A stretch of 52,806 nt of DNA, taken from assembly GCA_028278345.1 (NCBI GenBank), contig JANQEL010000069.1:1-52806 (forward strand), in the 5' to 3' direction. Below the pieces are notes generated by a model, which saw only the letters and a list, made by a program, of their open reading frames with translations, did not search any database and was not told the DNA's origin. A program made the translations under genes and the position numbers. Below, one piece after another: positions 8,401 to 20,400 of the stretch (position 1 is its first letter; each line of letters begins with the position of its first letter). This stretch comes from Myxococcota bacterium. Its GTDB lineage: Bacteria > Myxococcota_A > UBA9160 > UBA4427.

Positions 8401-11400
8401 ACGGCGACGCATTCGACACCTACGTCTATCGCATCATGGTGACCAACGAAGCGTCGAGCGGCGGCGTGCCTCGCGCGCCGGCCTATGACGTCACGGTGAC
8501 GAGCATCGCCGACCCGAGCGACCAGCTCTTCGTCGAGCTCCTCACCGGCGACGGCGTCGACAACGACGGCGATGCTCTGGTGGACGGCGCGGACGCGGGG
8601 GGTGAGGGCACGATCACCGACAACGTGCTCGAGAACAGCAACCCCGCCCAGGTGATCGCTTCCCATACCCACAGTGACGCGCTGCTGCAGATCGACGCGG
8701 GGGATAGCGTCGTCCTCTACTACCGCGTCGACCCCCTCGACGACGTGGCCCCCCTCGAAACGCTGACGAATACCGTTTCCGCGAGCTACGACAGTCTCGA
8801 GGGAGCGAGCGGCAGCCAGAGCGCGCCCCTCGGCAACAACGGTGAGGCCGGCGGCGCGCGGCAGTACACCTCGGCCTCCGACGACGCGACGATCCAGATC
8901 ATCCCGGTCGAGGTCGACCCGAAGCGCGTGATCGCGACCTCGAACTCGGCGTTGGAAACACCCCCGACCCCGCAGCCCGTGTCGATCGGCGAAGAGGTGG
9001 AGTTCGAGTTGCGCACCTTCATTCCGGTCGCCCAGCTGCGCGACTTCACGATTCGCGACGAACTGCCTGCCGGGACCCGCTGTGTCGAAGCCCCCGACGT
9101 CGATCTCGACGCGGCTCCCTACGCGGCTGCGGGTTTCTCGCCCGGCGGCAACTTCACACCGACCTGCACCGACACCGAAGTGATCTGGAACTTCGGCGAC
9201 CAGACGGTGACGATGGGCGGCGGAGGCGGCACCCGCTTCGACTTCGCGATCGACTTCATCGCCCGCGTCGACAACATCGCGGCGAACCAGGAAGCAACGA
9301 CGATCACGAACGGCGGCACGGCGACGACCGTCGAGGTCCGTTACATCGACGAGGACGACAACCTCGTGGTGATCCCGATCGACGAGGCCAACCTCGTCGT
9401 CCGTGAGCCCGTGATCGATCTGGTCAAGACATTCTCGGTCGTCGAAGCGGACGCCGACGACATCCCGCGCGTGACCGTCGTGGCCACGAACAACGGTACG
9501 GCGACCGCCTACAACCCGCGCATCCTCGACGACCTCGCGGCCATCGGCCTCTCCTACGAGGGCGACATCCAGGGCGCGACTCCCCCGACCGCCGATGTCG
9601 TGACCTTCGGCGCCGACCAGCCGCTCTTCAGCTGGGCGCCGGGCTTCGGCATCGGCCCGGGCGCTTCGGTGACCTTCTCCTTCGAGGTCGGCGTCGCGAC
9701 GTTGGTGCGACCGCTCACCGAACACGACAACACGATCCAGGCCGACTGGACCTCCCTCCCCGCAACGACCACCGCGCTCAACTCGGGCGGCACGATCGGA
9801 CCCGACGGGAGTGCGACGGGCATGCGCATCGGTGCGCTCCCGAACGCCGCCGATCCCCTCAACGACTACGAGGCCGAAGCCGACGCCACGCTGCCCGTCC
9901 CCGGGCTCACCATCACCAAGACCGACCTGACTCCCGCCCTCGACCCCGAGATCGGCGCCCACAAGTCGTTCGAGGTCCGCATCGACCTGCCCGAAGGCAT
10001 GACGGAAAACCTCGTCCTCGCCGACAGCCTCGACACCGGTGCTGTCAGCTACGTGTTGAGTCACAACGCCGACTTCGACATCACCTACGTCTTCACCGAC
10101 ATCGCGACCATCAATGGTCTCGCTCCGATCGAAGGCGCGTTCACTGCGGTGCCTGCTGACGCCACTTCGGGCACCGCGACCTGGACGATCGGCAACGTGG
10201 TCACCCTCACCGAGGACGACGTCGCGACATCGACGATCGACCCGTCGATCGTCATCACCTACGCGGCGCGCATCAACAACGACCTCGTGACCGACGTCGG
10301 CGACTCCCTCCAGAACTCCGCCGAGATTTCGTACACCAACGGCGACACCGGTCTGCCCGAAACGATGTCGGATACCACCCCGGCCATCATGGCGACCGAG
10401 CCGAACCTCACTTCGACCAAGGCGTCGTCGAACGCCACCCTCGGCAAGGACCCCGACGATCCGATCGCCTTCGGTGACACGATCGAGTACGTCCTCACCT
10501 ACGTGAACGGCGGCGACGCCACCGCATACGACCTCAATATCGTCGACACCCTGCCGCCAGAACTCACCTTCGACCCGACCTTCGTGCCCACCGCCGCGAT
10601 CAACGGCATCCCCGTCGTGGGCTTCGTCGCCTTGCCTTCGGGTCCGGTGTCTGGTCCGCTCACCTGGGGCCGCGACAACGGCGATGAAACCCTCGACATC
10701 CCGGCGGGTGGCTTCCTCCAGATCACCTATCACACGGAGCTCACGACCCCGACGCCCGACCCCGAGACGATCCAGAACACGGTCTGGGGCGATTGGACAT
10801 CCCTCGACGGCGTGAGCACCTACGAGCGAACGGGCAACGGTTGCCCCGTCACCACCGACCCCGACGACTACTGCTTCGGGCCCGCGCTCGCGGTCGACAC
10901 CACCGACCCCGTGCTGCCTCCCGATCCCCTGCTCAAGGAGAACACACAGAGCGAGGCCGCGGTCGGTGAAGCGTTCACCTATCGCATCACGGTCCCCGCG
11001 ACTCCGTACGACTTCCCGATCTACGACGCGCGCATCATCGACGACCTCTCGGCTTCGGGTGCGGACCTTCGCTTCCTCAGCGTGGCGAAGATCTCGGGTT
11101 CGGGGAGCTGGACGCCCGTCAACTCGGGGAGCGATACGAACCTCGTGATCGAAGACACCACCACGGGCATCGACATCCCCGCGATGGAGCAGATCGTCGT
11201 CGAGATCACGGTGGTGCTCGAAGACACCCCCGGCAACACGAGCGGGGCCACCTTCAGCAACACGGCCTGGTACTTTTGGAACTGGTTCGACGACGACCCG
11301 GCGAGTGAGCGCCCCGGCAATGCGGGTACGACCGCGGCCATGACCATCGTCGGCCCCGACACGGTGACAGTCGAGAAGAGCGGCCCCGCGACGATGACGA

Positions 11401-14400
11401 TCGGTACGGCCGAATCCTTCACGCTGAACGCGCAGAACACGGGGACCGGCCCGGCGTGGAACCTCCGCCTCGTCGATCAGCTCCCCAACGGCGTGACGGG
11501 CGGCACTTGCGACATCGCACCCGCGAACCTGCAGGCGCAGGTCTTCGATTCCCTGGGCACCACGCCGGTCTCACCCGTGCTGGTCGAGGGCGTGGACTAC
11601 ACGGCCACCTTCGTCGGGGCCCCCACCTGTGAACTGACCATCGAGGCCGTCACCGCGACCGCCGTGGTGGGCGCGACCGAGCGCTTGATCGTCAGCTATG
11701 AGACGACCCTCGACATCGGAAGCGACGACGGTGCGACCCTCACCAATGTCGCGGGCGCGACCCGGTGGTACAGCGCCGATGGCAGCAACCCCGCAACCGT
11801 CGGTGATCGTCGCGTCTTCAACCGCGTGCTCACGGATGGCACGGTGGGCGCCCTCGATCACGAAGACGCCCACTCGACCACGGGCGAACTGCCGCTCTAT
11901 CAGTTCGAGCTCACCGTCGCGAACGTGACCCAGGGCGTCGATCCCGCCACCGTCGCCACGCCGGGCGATACCCTGCGCTACCGCGTCTACATCGAGAACA
12001 CCGGCTCGCTGCCGATGTCGAACTTCCGAATGCTCGGCGAGCTCGACGCGCTGAACGGGGGGCCGCACTTCGTGCCGGGCTCGCTCACGATCGTGTCGGC
12101 GCCCGTCACGTCGGATACGAGCAACACCGATCCCACGGGCGGAACCCACGGCACGGGCATCGTCGATGTTCGCGGACTCGACCTGCCGAACATGAACGAC
12201 ACCGCGGTGATCGAGTACGAGGTCACCCTCGCTGCCGTGATCGCAGATGGCACTGTGCTTGGTCATCAACAGGACCTGATCGCGAACGGCAGTACCTTCG
12301 CAACGAGCGACGACCCCAACGTGAACGGGGCCGCCGACCCGCTCGTCCCCGGCGACGAAGACATCACCGAGATCACGATCGACTCGATGCCCGTCTTCCA
12401 GGTCGAAAAGGTGTCGACGGATCTCGATGGCGACCCGCTCGTGCTGCTGGCCGGCGAACGCCTCCGCTACACGATCACGGTCAAGAACGTCGGCACCGAC
12501 GACGCGACCGACGCGACGATTCGCGACGCCATCCCGGTGAACACCCAATACGTGGCAGGGAGTACGACACTGAACGGAATGGCCGTCGCGGACGGTCCGG
12601 GGAGCACGCCTCCGTTCGCGACTCCGATGGCGATCTACGCCCCCGAAGACGCCACGCCGGGCGCCATGCGAGCGGACGCATCCGCGACGATCACCAACGT
12701 CGCGACCCTCGTGTTCGACGTGACGGTCGACGCCGATGTCGTGGTAGGCACGGTGATCTCCAACCAGGCCTTCGTGAGCGCGGTGGCGGGTGGCGTGGTC
12801 GACACCCCTTCGGACGATCCCGATACCGCTGTCCCCGACGATCCGACGCGCGACGTCGTGGGCGACGTCCCGCTGCTCTTCGCCAGCAAGGATGCGGTGC
12901 TGCAGACCGACGCCGGCACGATCGGCGTGGTCGATCCCGGCGACGTGCTTCGATACACGATCGTCGTCTACAACAACGGCAGCGATCCCGTGACCGCCGT
13001 CGAACTCCAGGACAACGTCCCGGCGAACACGACCTATGTCGCCGACACGACCTTCCTCAACGGCATCGCGGTCGGTCAGCCCGATGGCGGTACCTCGCCG
13101 CTGATCGCGGGCATCCCCATCAGCTCGAGTGACCTCACTCCGCCGCTTCCCGCCAGCGGCATGGGCGTGCTCACCCCGGGCGCGAGCGCCACGGTGACCT
13201 TCGACCTGCAGGTCGATGCGGGCACACCGCCGGGCACGCTGATCAGCAACCAGGCCACCGTCACCAGCACCGAAGCGGCGAACCTGCTGACTGACGGCGA
13301 CGGCAACCCGAGCACGGGCCCCGAACCCACTGTCGTCGTGGTGGGCGCCGGGCAGCAACTCGCGATCACGAAGCAGGTCTCCGTCGTCGGGGGCGGTGCC
13401 GCGGTGGCGGGGGCCGAACTCGAGTACGTGGTCCGCGTCGACAACCTCGCGGCGGTTCCCGCGAGCGACGTCGTGATCACCGACGATCTCGACATGCCCG
13501 TCGCGGGACAGCTCAACTACGTGGCGGGCTCGGCCACCCTCAATGGCGCCACCGCCGGAGTCAGTGTGGTCGGCTCCCTCATCACCGCCGACTACTCGAC
13601 CCTGAACGGCCCGCTCGCGGTCGGCGGGAGCGTGGTGCTGCGCTTCCGCGCCACCCTCGACGGCAGCCTCGCCATCGGGACGAACGTCACCAACACCGCC
13701 ACGGTCTACTGGAACGCCGCCACCCAGTCGCAGAGTGCGAGCGTGTCGATCGCCGTCGGCGGCATGCCGGGTGTCGGCACGCTGAACGGCGCGCTCTGGC
13801 ACGACAGCGATTTCGACGACGCCTTCGGCGGGGCCGAGACGGCGCTTTCGGGTTGGCTCGTCGACCTCTATCGCAACGGCGTGCTCGTGCAGAGCGTGAC
13901 CGCGGATGGCGCGGGGCTCTATACGATGACGGGGCTGCTGCCGAACGACACGAGCGGCGACACGTACGCGCTGCGCTTCCGCGCCCCGGATGCGGGTACC
14001 GGCACGGCTTCTCTCGGCTTCGCGAGCTCGGTCTACACCAATGGTCCGCAGGAGATCAGCGACCTCGTGGTGGCCGGCGGCAGCAACCTCCTCGCTTTGA
14101 ACCTGCCCATCCAGCCCAACGGCGTGGTGTACAGCGCGATCGAGCGCACCCCGATCTCGGGGGCACGACTCGTGCTCGAACGCGATGGCGGTGTGGTGCT
14201 GCCCTCGTCGTGCTTCGACGATCCCGACCAGCAGGGCCAGGTCACGCGGGGCGATGGGTTCTACAAGTTCGACCTGAACTTCTCGTCCGGGGTGTGCCCG
14301 TCGCCGGCGGACTACGTGCTGCGTGTTTCGTACGCGGGCTCGGGGTTCGTGTCGGGTGAGTCGCAGATCATACCGCCGACCTCCTCTCCCTCGACTTCCG

Positions 14401-17400
14401 CCTTCGACGTTCCCGCGTGTCCGGGCGGTGCCGACGATGCGATCCCCGGGACGGCAGCGCACTGCGAGATCCAGGATTCCGCGCTCGCCCCGCCGACCTC
14501 AGTTCCCGCGACGTCACCGGGCACTCGCTATCACACCTACTTCACCCTCGACAACACTGCGGCGCCGGGCTCCGCGCAGATCTTCAACAACCACGTCGCC
14601 CTCGATCCATCGATTGACAGCGCCGTGGGACTCAGCAAGACCACGCCTCTCGTAAACGTGAAGGTGGGTGAGCTCGTGCCCTACGAGATCACGCTAATCA
14701 ACGGACTCGGGAGCGAGATCCCCGATCTCCGAATCGTCGACCGCTATCCCGCCGGCTTCCGCTACGTCGAAGGCTCGGCGCGCATCGATGGCGAAGAGAG
14801 CGAACCCGTGGTCGATGGGCTCGAGCTCACGTGGAGCGACCTCACCGTCGAGGCTTCGGGCCAACGAACGTTGCAGCTTCTGCTCGCCGTGGGTGCGGGA
14901 GTCAGCGAGGGCGAGTTCACGAACCGCGCGCAGGCGCTGAGTTCGTCCACCGCCGTTCCGCTTTCGGGCGAGGCCAGCGCCACGGTTCGGGTCGTCCCGG
15001 ATCCCGACTTCGCGTGCACCGATGTCTTCGGCAAGGTGTTCGACGATCGCAACGCGGACGGCGCACAGGACGAAGGAGAAGCGGGGCTTTCGGGTGTGCG
15101 ACTGGTAACGCCGCGGGGTCTCGCCGCAACGACGGACGCCCACGGCCGCTACCACATCACCTGCGCGATCGTTCCTCGCGATGGCCGCGGCAGCAACTTC
15201 GCCTTGAAGCTCGACGCGCGAACGCTTCCCAGCGGCTATCGCCTCTCGACACGCCCCGTGAATCTCAAGCGGGCCACGCGGGGCAAGGCGTTGCGCATGA
15301 ACTTCGGCGCGACGATCGATCGCGTCGTGAGCCTCGACCTCGTCGACGCGGTCTTCCGACCGGGTTCGACGCTCGTGCGCGAGCAGTGGATGCCGCGAAT
15401 CGATCTGCTGCTCGAAGAACTCTCGAAGGGTCCCTCGATCCTGCGTCTTTCCTACGTCGCGGACGTCGAAGATGCCGGCCTCGTCGAGCGTCGCCTCGCC
15501 GCGATGCGCGAGCAGATCGAGAGCCGCTGGACCGATGAAACTCTGCGCATCGAGACCGACGTCTTCTGGCGACTCGGCGCACCTGCCACCGAGAGCACGG
15601 GCGAGCGGATTCAGCGGGAAGCCTGGGATGTCCTGACTTCGCCCTTCGACTCAGCGCGCAGCATCGGCGCTGGGAGCGCAGTCGAGCGACAACAGCCGAG
15701 CGATAGCGACTTCACCGCCTGGGCGCAGGACGAGGCGCGCATCGCAGAGGAACGCGGCGACCAGTTGAGCGAGCGCGAGGTCGCGACGGACGCATTCGAG
15801 ACCGTGAAGCTCAAGAACGTGGTGCCGCCGATCCACTTCGCTTCGGGTGAGGCGCAGATCCCGTCGAGCACGATCGAGACCCTGCGCATCCTTCTCGAAG
15901 GCATGCGCCACCTCGACAACGTGCGCATCCACCTGACGGGCCACTCGGACACCCAGCCCCTCTCCCCGGAACTGGCCGCGCGCTACGGCGACAACGAAGG
16001 CCTCTCGCGCGAGCGCGCGGGCGAAGCCGCCGAGTTCATCCAGCGCGAGCTGGCGCTTGGGCCCGACTCGATCTCCTACGAATGGACGGGCGATGCCTTC
16101 CCCCTCGCGTCGAACGACAACGAGCCCGGCCGCGCACGCAATCGGCGCGTCGAGATCGAGGTCTGGTACGACGAGGCGCGCAAGGACGTGGCCGTCGAAG
16201 ACGTCGTGACCCGCGAGGACGTCCGCCGCATCAAGGTCTGCCGCAGTGAGACGGTCTGCAAGATGCGCTTCCGCGAAGGGCACGCGCGACGGGCGCGAGT
16301 AAAGAACCTGATCGCGCCGCTGCGCTACGGCGAACAGGGCGTGGGTGAGCTCGGCCCCTTCGTCGGCCAGATCTCGCGCGCACTCGAAGACCTCTCGAAC
16401 AAGCAGAACGTGACGGTCCGGCTGATCGGCTACACCGACGATGCCCCGCTTGCGGATCGAGCGAAGCGGATCTACGGCGACCACCTCGCACTGTCGAAAG
16501 CACGGTCGCGTCGCGTGGCTCTCGCCCTCCTCGACGCGCTCCAGACCGACGGAGTGCGCGTCGAGAGCGACGGACGAGGCGCCACGCGTCCGGTGGCCTC
16601 GAACGCCGATGCGCTGGGCCGCGCGCTCAACCGCCGCGTGGAAGTCGAGTTCTGGTACGACGATCCGCTCCAGGAACTCCCCGATGAACCGGTCGTGTGT
16701 CCGGACGCCGGCGACGCCGAGTGGATCGCGCAGGTGTACGAACCCGCGTGGGGTCGCATCGCTCCGCTGCCGCTGATCGACGGCGAGGCGACGATCCCCG
16801 ATGGCTATCTCGACGACCTGCGCCGCGCACTCGACGATGTCGCGGGCCGCACGCGTCCTCGCCTGCGCTTCGTCGGCTACACGAACAACGAACGCCTCGA
16901 CCGCCGCACCGCCCAGGTGTACGGCGACGACATCGGTCTCTCGGCTGCGCGCGCCCGTCGGGTCATGGAAGCCGTGCAGGCCGACCTCGGGCTCGAAGCC
17001 GACCAGGTCGAACACGAGGGTCGCGGCTACGTCTATTCGAATGACGTCGTGAACGGCGGCTTCATCGAGGGCAACACCTCCCAGGTGGCGGTCCAGGTGG
17101 TTTACGACGAAGCGGCGGTGCTCGACGATCTCGAGGGCGTCTCGATCACGCCCATCACCCGCGAGATCACGCCGCGCAGTCCCCTCGATCTGAACGTGAT
17201 GCGCATCAGCGTCGACGGCGAGCCGATCGACGATCCGGGGCGCAGCCATGCCGACATCGCGCGCTGCACCGATGTGGCGCTCTCGCAGGCCGATGTGCAG
17301 TTCCGATTCGACGCGCTCTCCTCCGAACGCCGCCTGAGCGTGACGATCGAATCGGGCGTCGTTGCGGGGCTCGCGGGTGAAGGCACTGCAGCGGGCGCCG

Positions 17401-20400
17401 CTACCGCGCGCTTCCGCATGGACAGCAACTACCCGCACTTCATCGCGCGCGCGGAGGTCCGCATCTTCGAGCAGGGTGACTCGCTGCGCGGCAAACCCCT
17501 CGCGATCGTTCCGATCGATGCCGATGGGACCGCTGAGTGGCAGCCGGACGCCGCGCCGTTCGCCTCACCGAAGCGCGAACTCGTCTTCGTCCTGCGCGCA
17601 TACGATTCAGAAGAACGCTTCGACGAAACCGCACCGCAGTCGCTGTGGCTCGTGAAGTCAGCGATGTCTCCGCTGTTCGGCGGAACCGTCGGCGAGCCCG
17701 GGGCGGGCGGAACCGCCGTGGTGGCACCGTTCGGCGATCCCAACGCGGTCTTCGCAGGCTATGGCGAGAGCGGCCCGCTCCTCACCAACATCCCCCTCGA
17801 CAGCGCAGGCACCGTGACCGTCCACGGATCGAGCGTGCCCGAGGGTCACCGCGTCTGGATCGCGGGACGCCCCGTACCCGTGAACGAAGAGGGCGAGTTC
17901 GTCGCCGAAGCCATCCTGCCCTCCGGCCTTCACACCGTCGAGGTCAACATCCAGGACGAAGAGGGGCGCGGCGATCTCTTCCTGCGCGACCTCGAGCTCC
18001 CGAAGGATGATTGGTTCTACGTCGGCTTCGCGGACGTCACCCTCTCCCTCGACGACACGAATGGCGCCAGGGAGCGACTCGAAGGAGAGAACGCGCTCTT
18101 CGACTCCGATGAATGGGCGGAGGGTCGACTCGCCTTCTTCCTCACCGGCAAGTTTGCCGACGATTGGAAGCTCACCGCGAGCGCCGACACCCGCGAGGGT
18201 TCGATCGACGACCTCTTCAGCAACTTCCTCGACAAGTCGCCCGATGCGCTCTTCCGGCGCCTCGATCCCGACTACCACTACCCGACCTTCGGAGACGATG
18301 GGACGGTCGAAGAGCTGGCACCCACGATGGGCAAGTTCTACGTGAAGCTCAGCCAGGACGAGAACCATCTGCTCTGGGGCAACTTCGGCGTCGGCTACCG
18401 CGACAACGAACTCGCGCTCGTCGAGCGCGGACTCTACGGCGGGAACCTCCACGCCGAATCCAACGACACCACGAGCTTCGGCGAGAAGCGCTACTCGTTC
18501 GACGGCTTCGCGGCCGACCCCGGCACGATCCGCGGACGCGACGAGTTGCGGGGCACGGGCGGCTCGCTCTACTACCTGCGCCATCGCGATCTGCTGAACG
18601 GCTCGGAAACCCTCCGCATCGAATTGCGCGACAAGGATTCGGGGCTCGTCACCGGCGTCGTCGACCTGCGCGCCGGGATCGACTACGACATCGACTACTT
18701 CCAGGGACGCATCCTGCTCTCCGAACCGATGGCATCCACCGTCGCCGACGAACTCCTGGTGCGCAGCGATGGGCTGAGCGGTCACGAGGCCTGGCTCGTC
18801 GCGCAATACGAGTACACCCCGGGCTTCAGCGAACTCGACACCCTCAGCACGGGCGGTCGCGCCCATGCCTGGTTGGGCGATTGGGTGAAGCTCGGCTTGA
18901 CCGCCAACCGCAACGACGACGACGCCGCCGAGAGCGAGTTGTACGCGGCAGACCTCACCCTGCGCATGACCTCGCAGTCGTGGCTAAAGCTCCAGGCCGG
19001 CCGCAGCGAAGGCCAGCTCTCCTTCGCGTCGAGTTCGAGCGACGGCGGTTTCGATTTCGAAGGCGGCGGGGACCTCGGGCTCGCCAACACCGACGCCTAC
19101 GGCTATCGCGCCGACCTGAGCCTCGACTTCGCGGATTGGTTCCCGTCCGCGCGCGGTCGCGCCGATGTCTACGCCCAGCTGCTCGATGCCGGCTACAGCG
19201 CTCCCGGGCTCACGACGCTGAACGACGTGAGACAGTTTGGCGGCAACCTGCTGATTCCCTTCACGCCGTGGCTGAACCTGCGCGCGAAGGCGGACCACAG
19301 TGAAGAAGACGACGGGCTCGAAACCACGACCGCGGAAGTCGACGTCGAGACGGCGATCACCGAAGAGGTGACGCTGTCGGCCGGCGTGCGCCGCGACGAA
19401 CGCACGGACCGCTCGCCCGTCGTTCCGGAAACCCAGGAAGAGGGCGAGCGCACGGATGCGGTCGTCCAGGCCGAGTACGATCCGGGCGACCGCTGGCGCA
19501 GCTACGTCTTCGGTCAGACGACCGTGGAAGCCACGGGCGACCGCGAGAAGAACTGGCGCGGCGGTGCCGGTGGTGAGGTGATGGTCACCGAGCGACTGAG
19601 CGCCGAGGGCGAGGCCTCCCACGGCGAACTCGGCCCGGCGGCCCAGTTGGGGACGAACTTCCAGAAGTCGGAACACACGAACGTCTATCTCACCTACGCC
19701 CTCGACAACGAGCAGGGCGCGAACGGCGTACACACCCGCAAGGGCAGCCTCGTCGGCGGCGCGAACTCGCGACTCTCCGATAGCGCGAGCGTCTTCATGG
19801 AGAATCGCTACCAGCACTCGAAGCCCGAAACCGGGCTGATGCAGGCGGTCGGGATGAACCTCACGCCGGCCGAACGCTGGAGCGTCGGAGCCAACCTCGA
19901 AGTCGGCACATTGAAGGATCGCCGCACGAGTGCAGAAACCGAGCGCACCGCCGCTTCGGCGAGCGTGGGATATCACTTCGATGCAGCCTCCGTCTCGAGC
20001 GGCATCGAGTTCCGCTACGACGACATCGAACGCCCCGACGCGAGCGACGACGATCGGACGAGTTGGCTCTTCCGCAACTCACTGCGGGTCAAGCTGAGCG
20101 AAGACTGGCGGCTGCTCGGCAAGTTCAATCACGCGATGAGCCACAGCTCCCTCGGCGACTTCTTCGACGCCGACTACACCGAGGCGGTCGTGGGCTTCGC
20201 GTTCCGCCCGGTCGAGAACGATCGGCTCAATGCCCTCGCGAAGTACACCTACTTCTACAGCTTCCCCACGGCCGACCAGGCGAACTCGAGCGGCCTCGCC
20301 TCGGCCTCGTTCGTGCAGAAGAGTCACGTTCTCGCCCTCGACGCGAGCTACGACATCACGAAGATCTGGACCCTCGGCGGCAAGTACGCCTACCGCTCGA

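Noticed and set aside
5322-10733. A 1803-codon open frame antisense to the giant gene, and another of 963 codons at 11571-14462
   Set aside because: Both are His/Arg/Asp/Gly-rich with no domain or signal, as expected when the opposite strand of GC-rich coding DNA lacks stops. The sense frame has clear repeats, a signal peptide and a barrel.
5466-13740. Near-identical tandem DNA repeats in the DUF11 region
   Set aside because: The repeats are recognisable as protein modules but diverged in sequence. I saw no long identical DNA blocks that would suggest recent expansion or assembly collapse.
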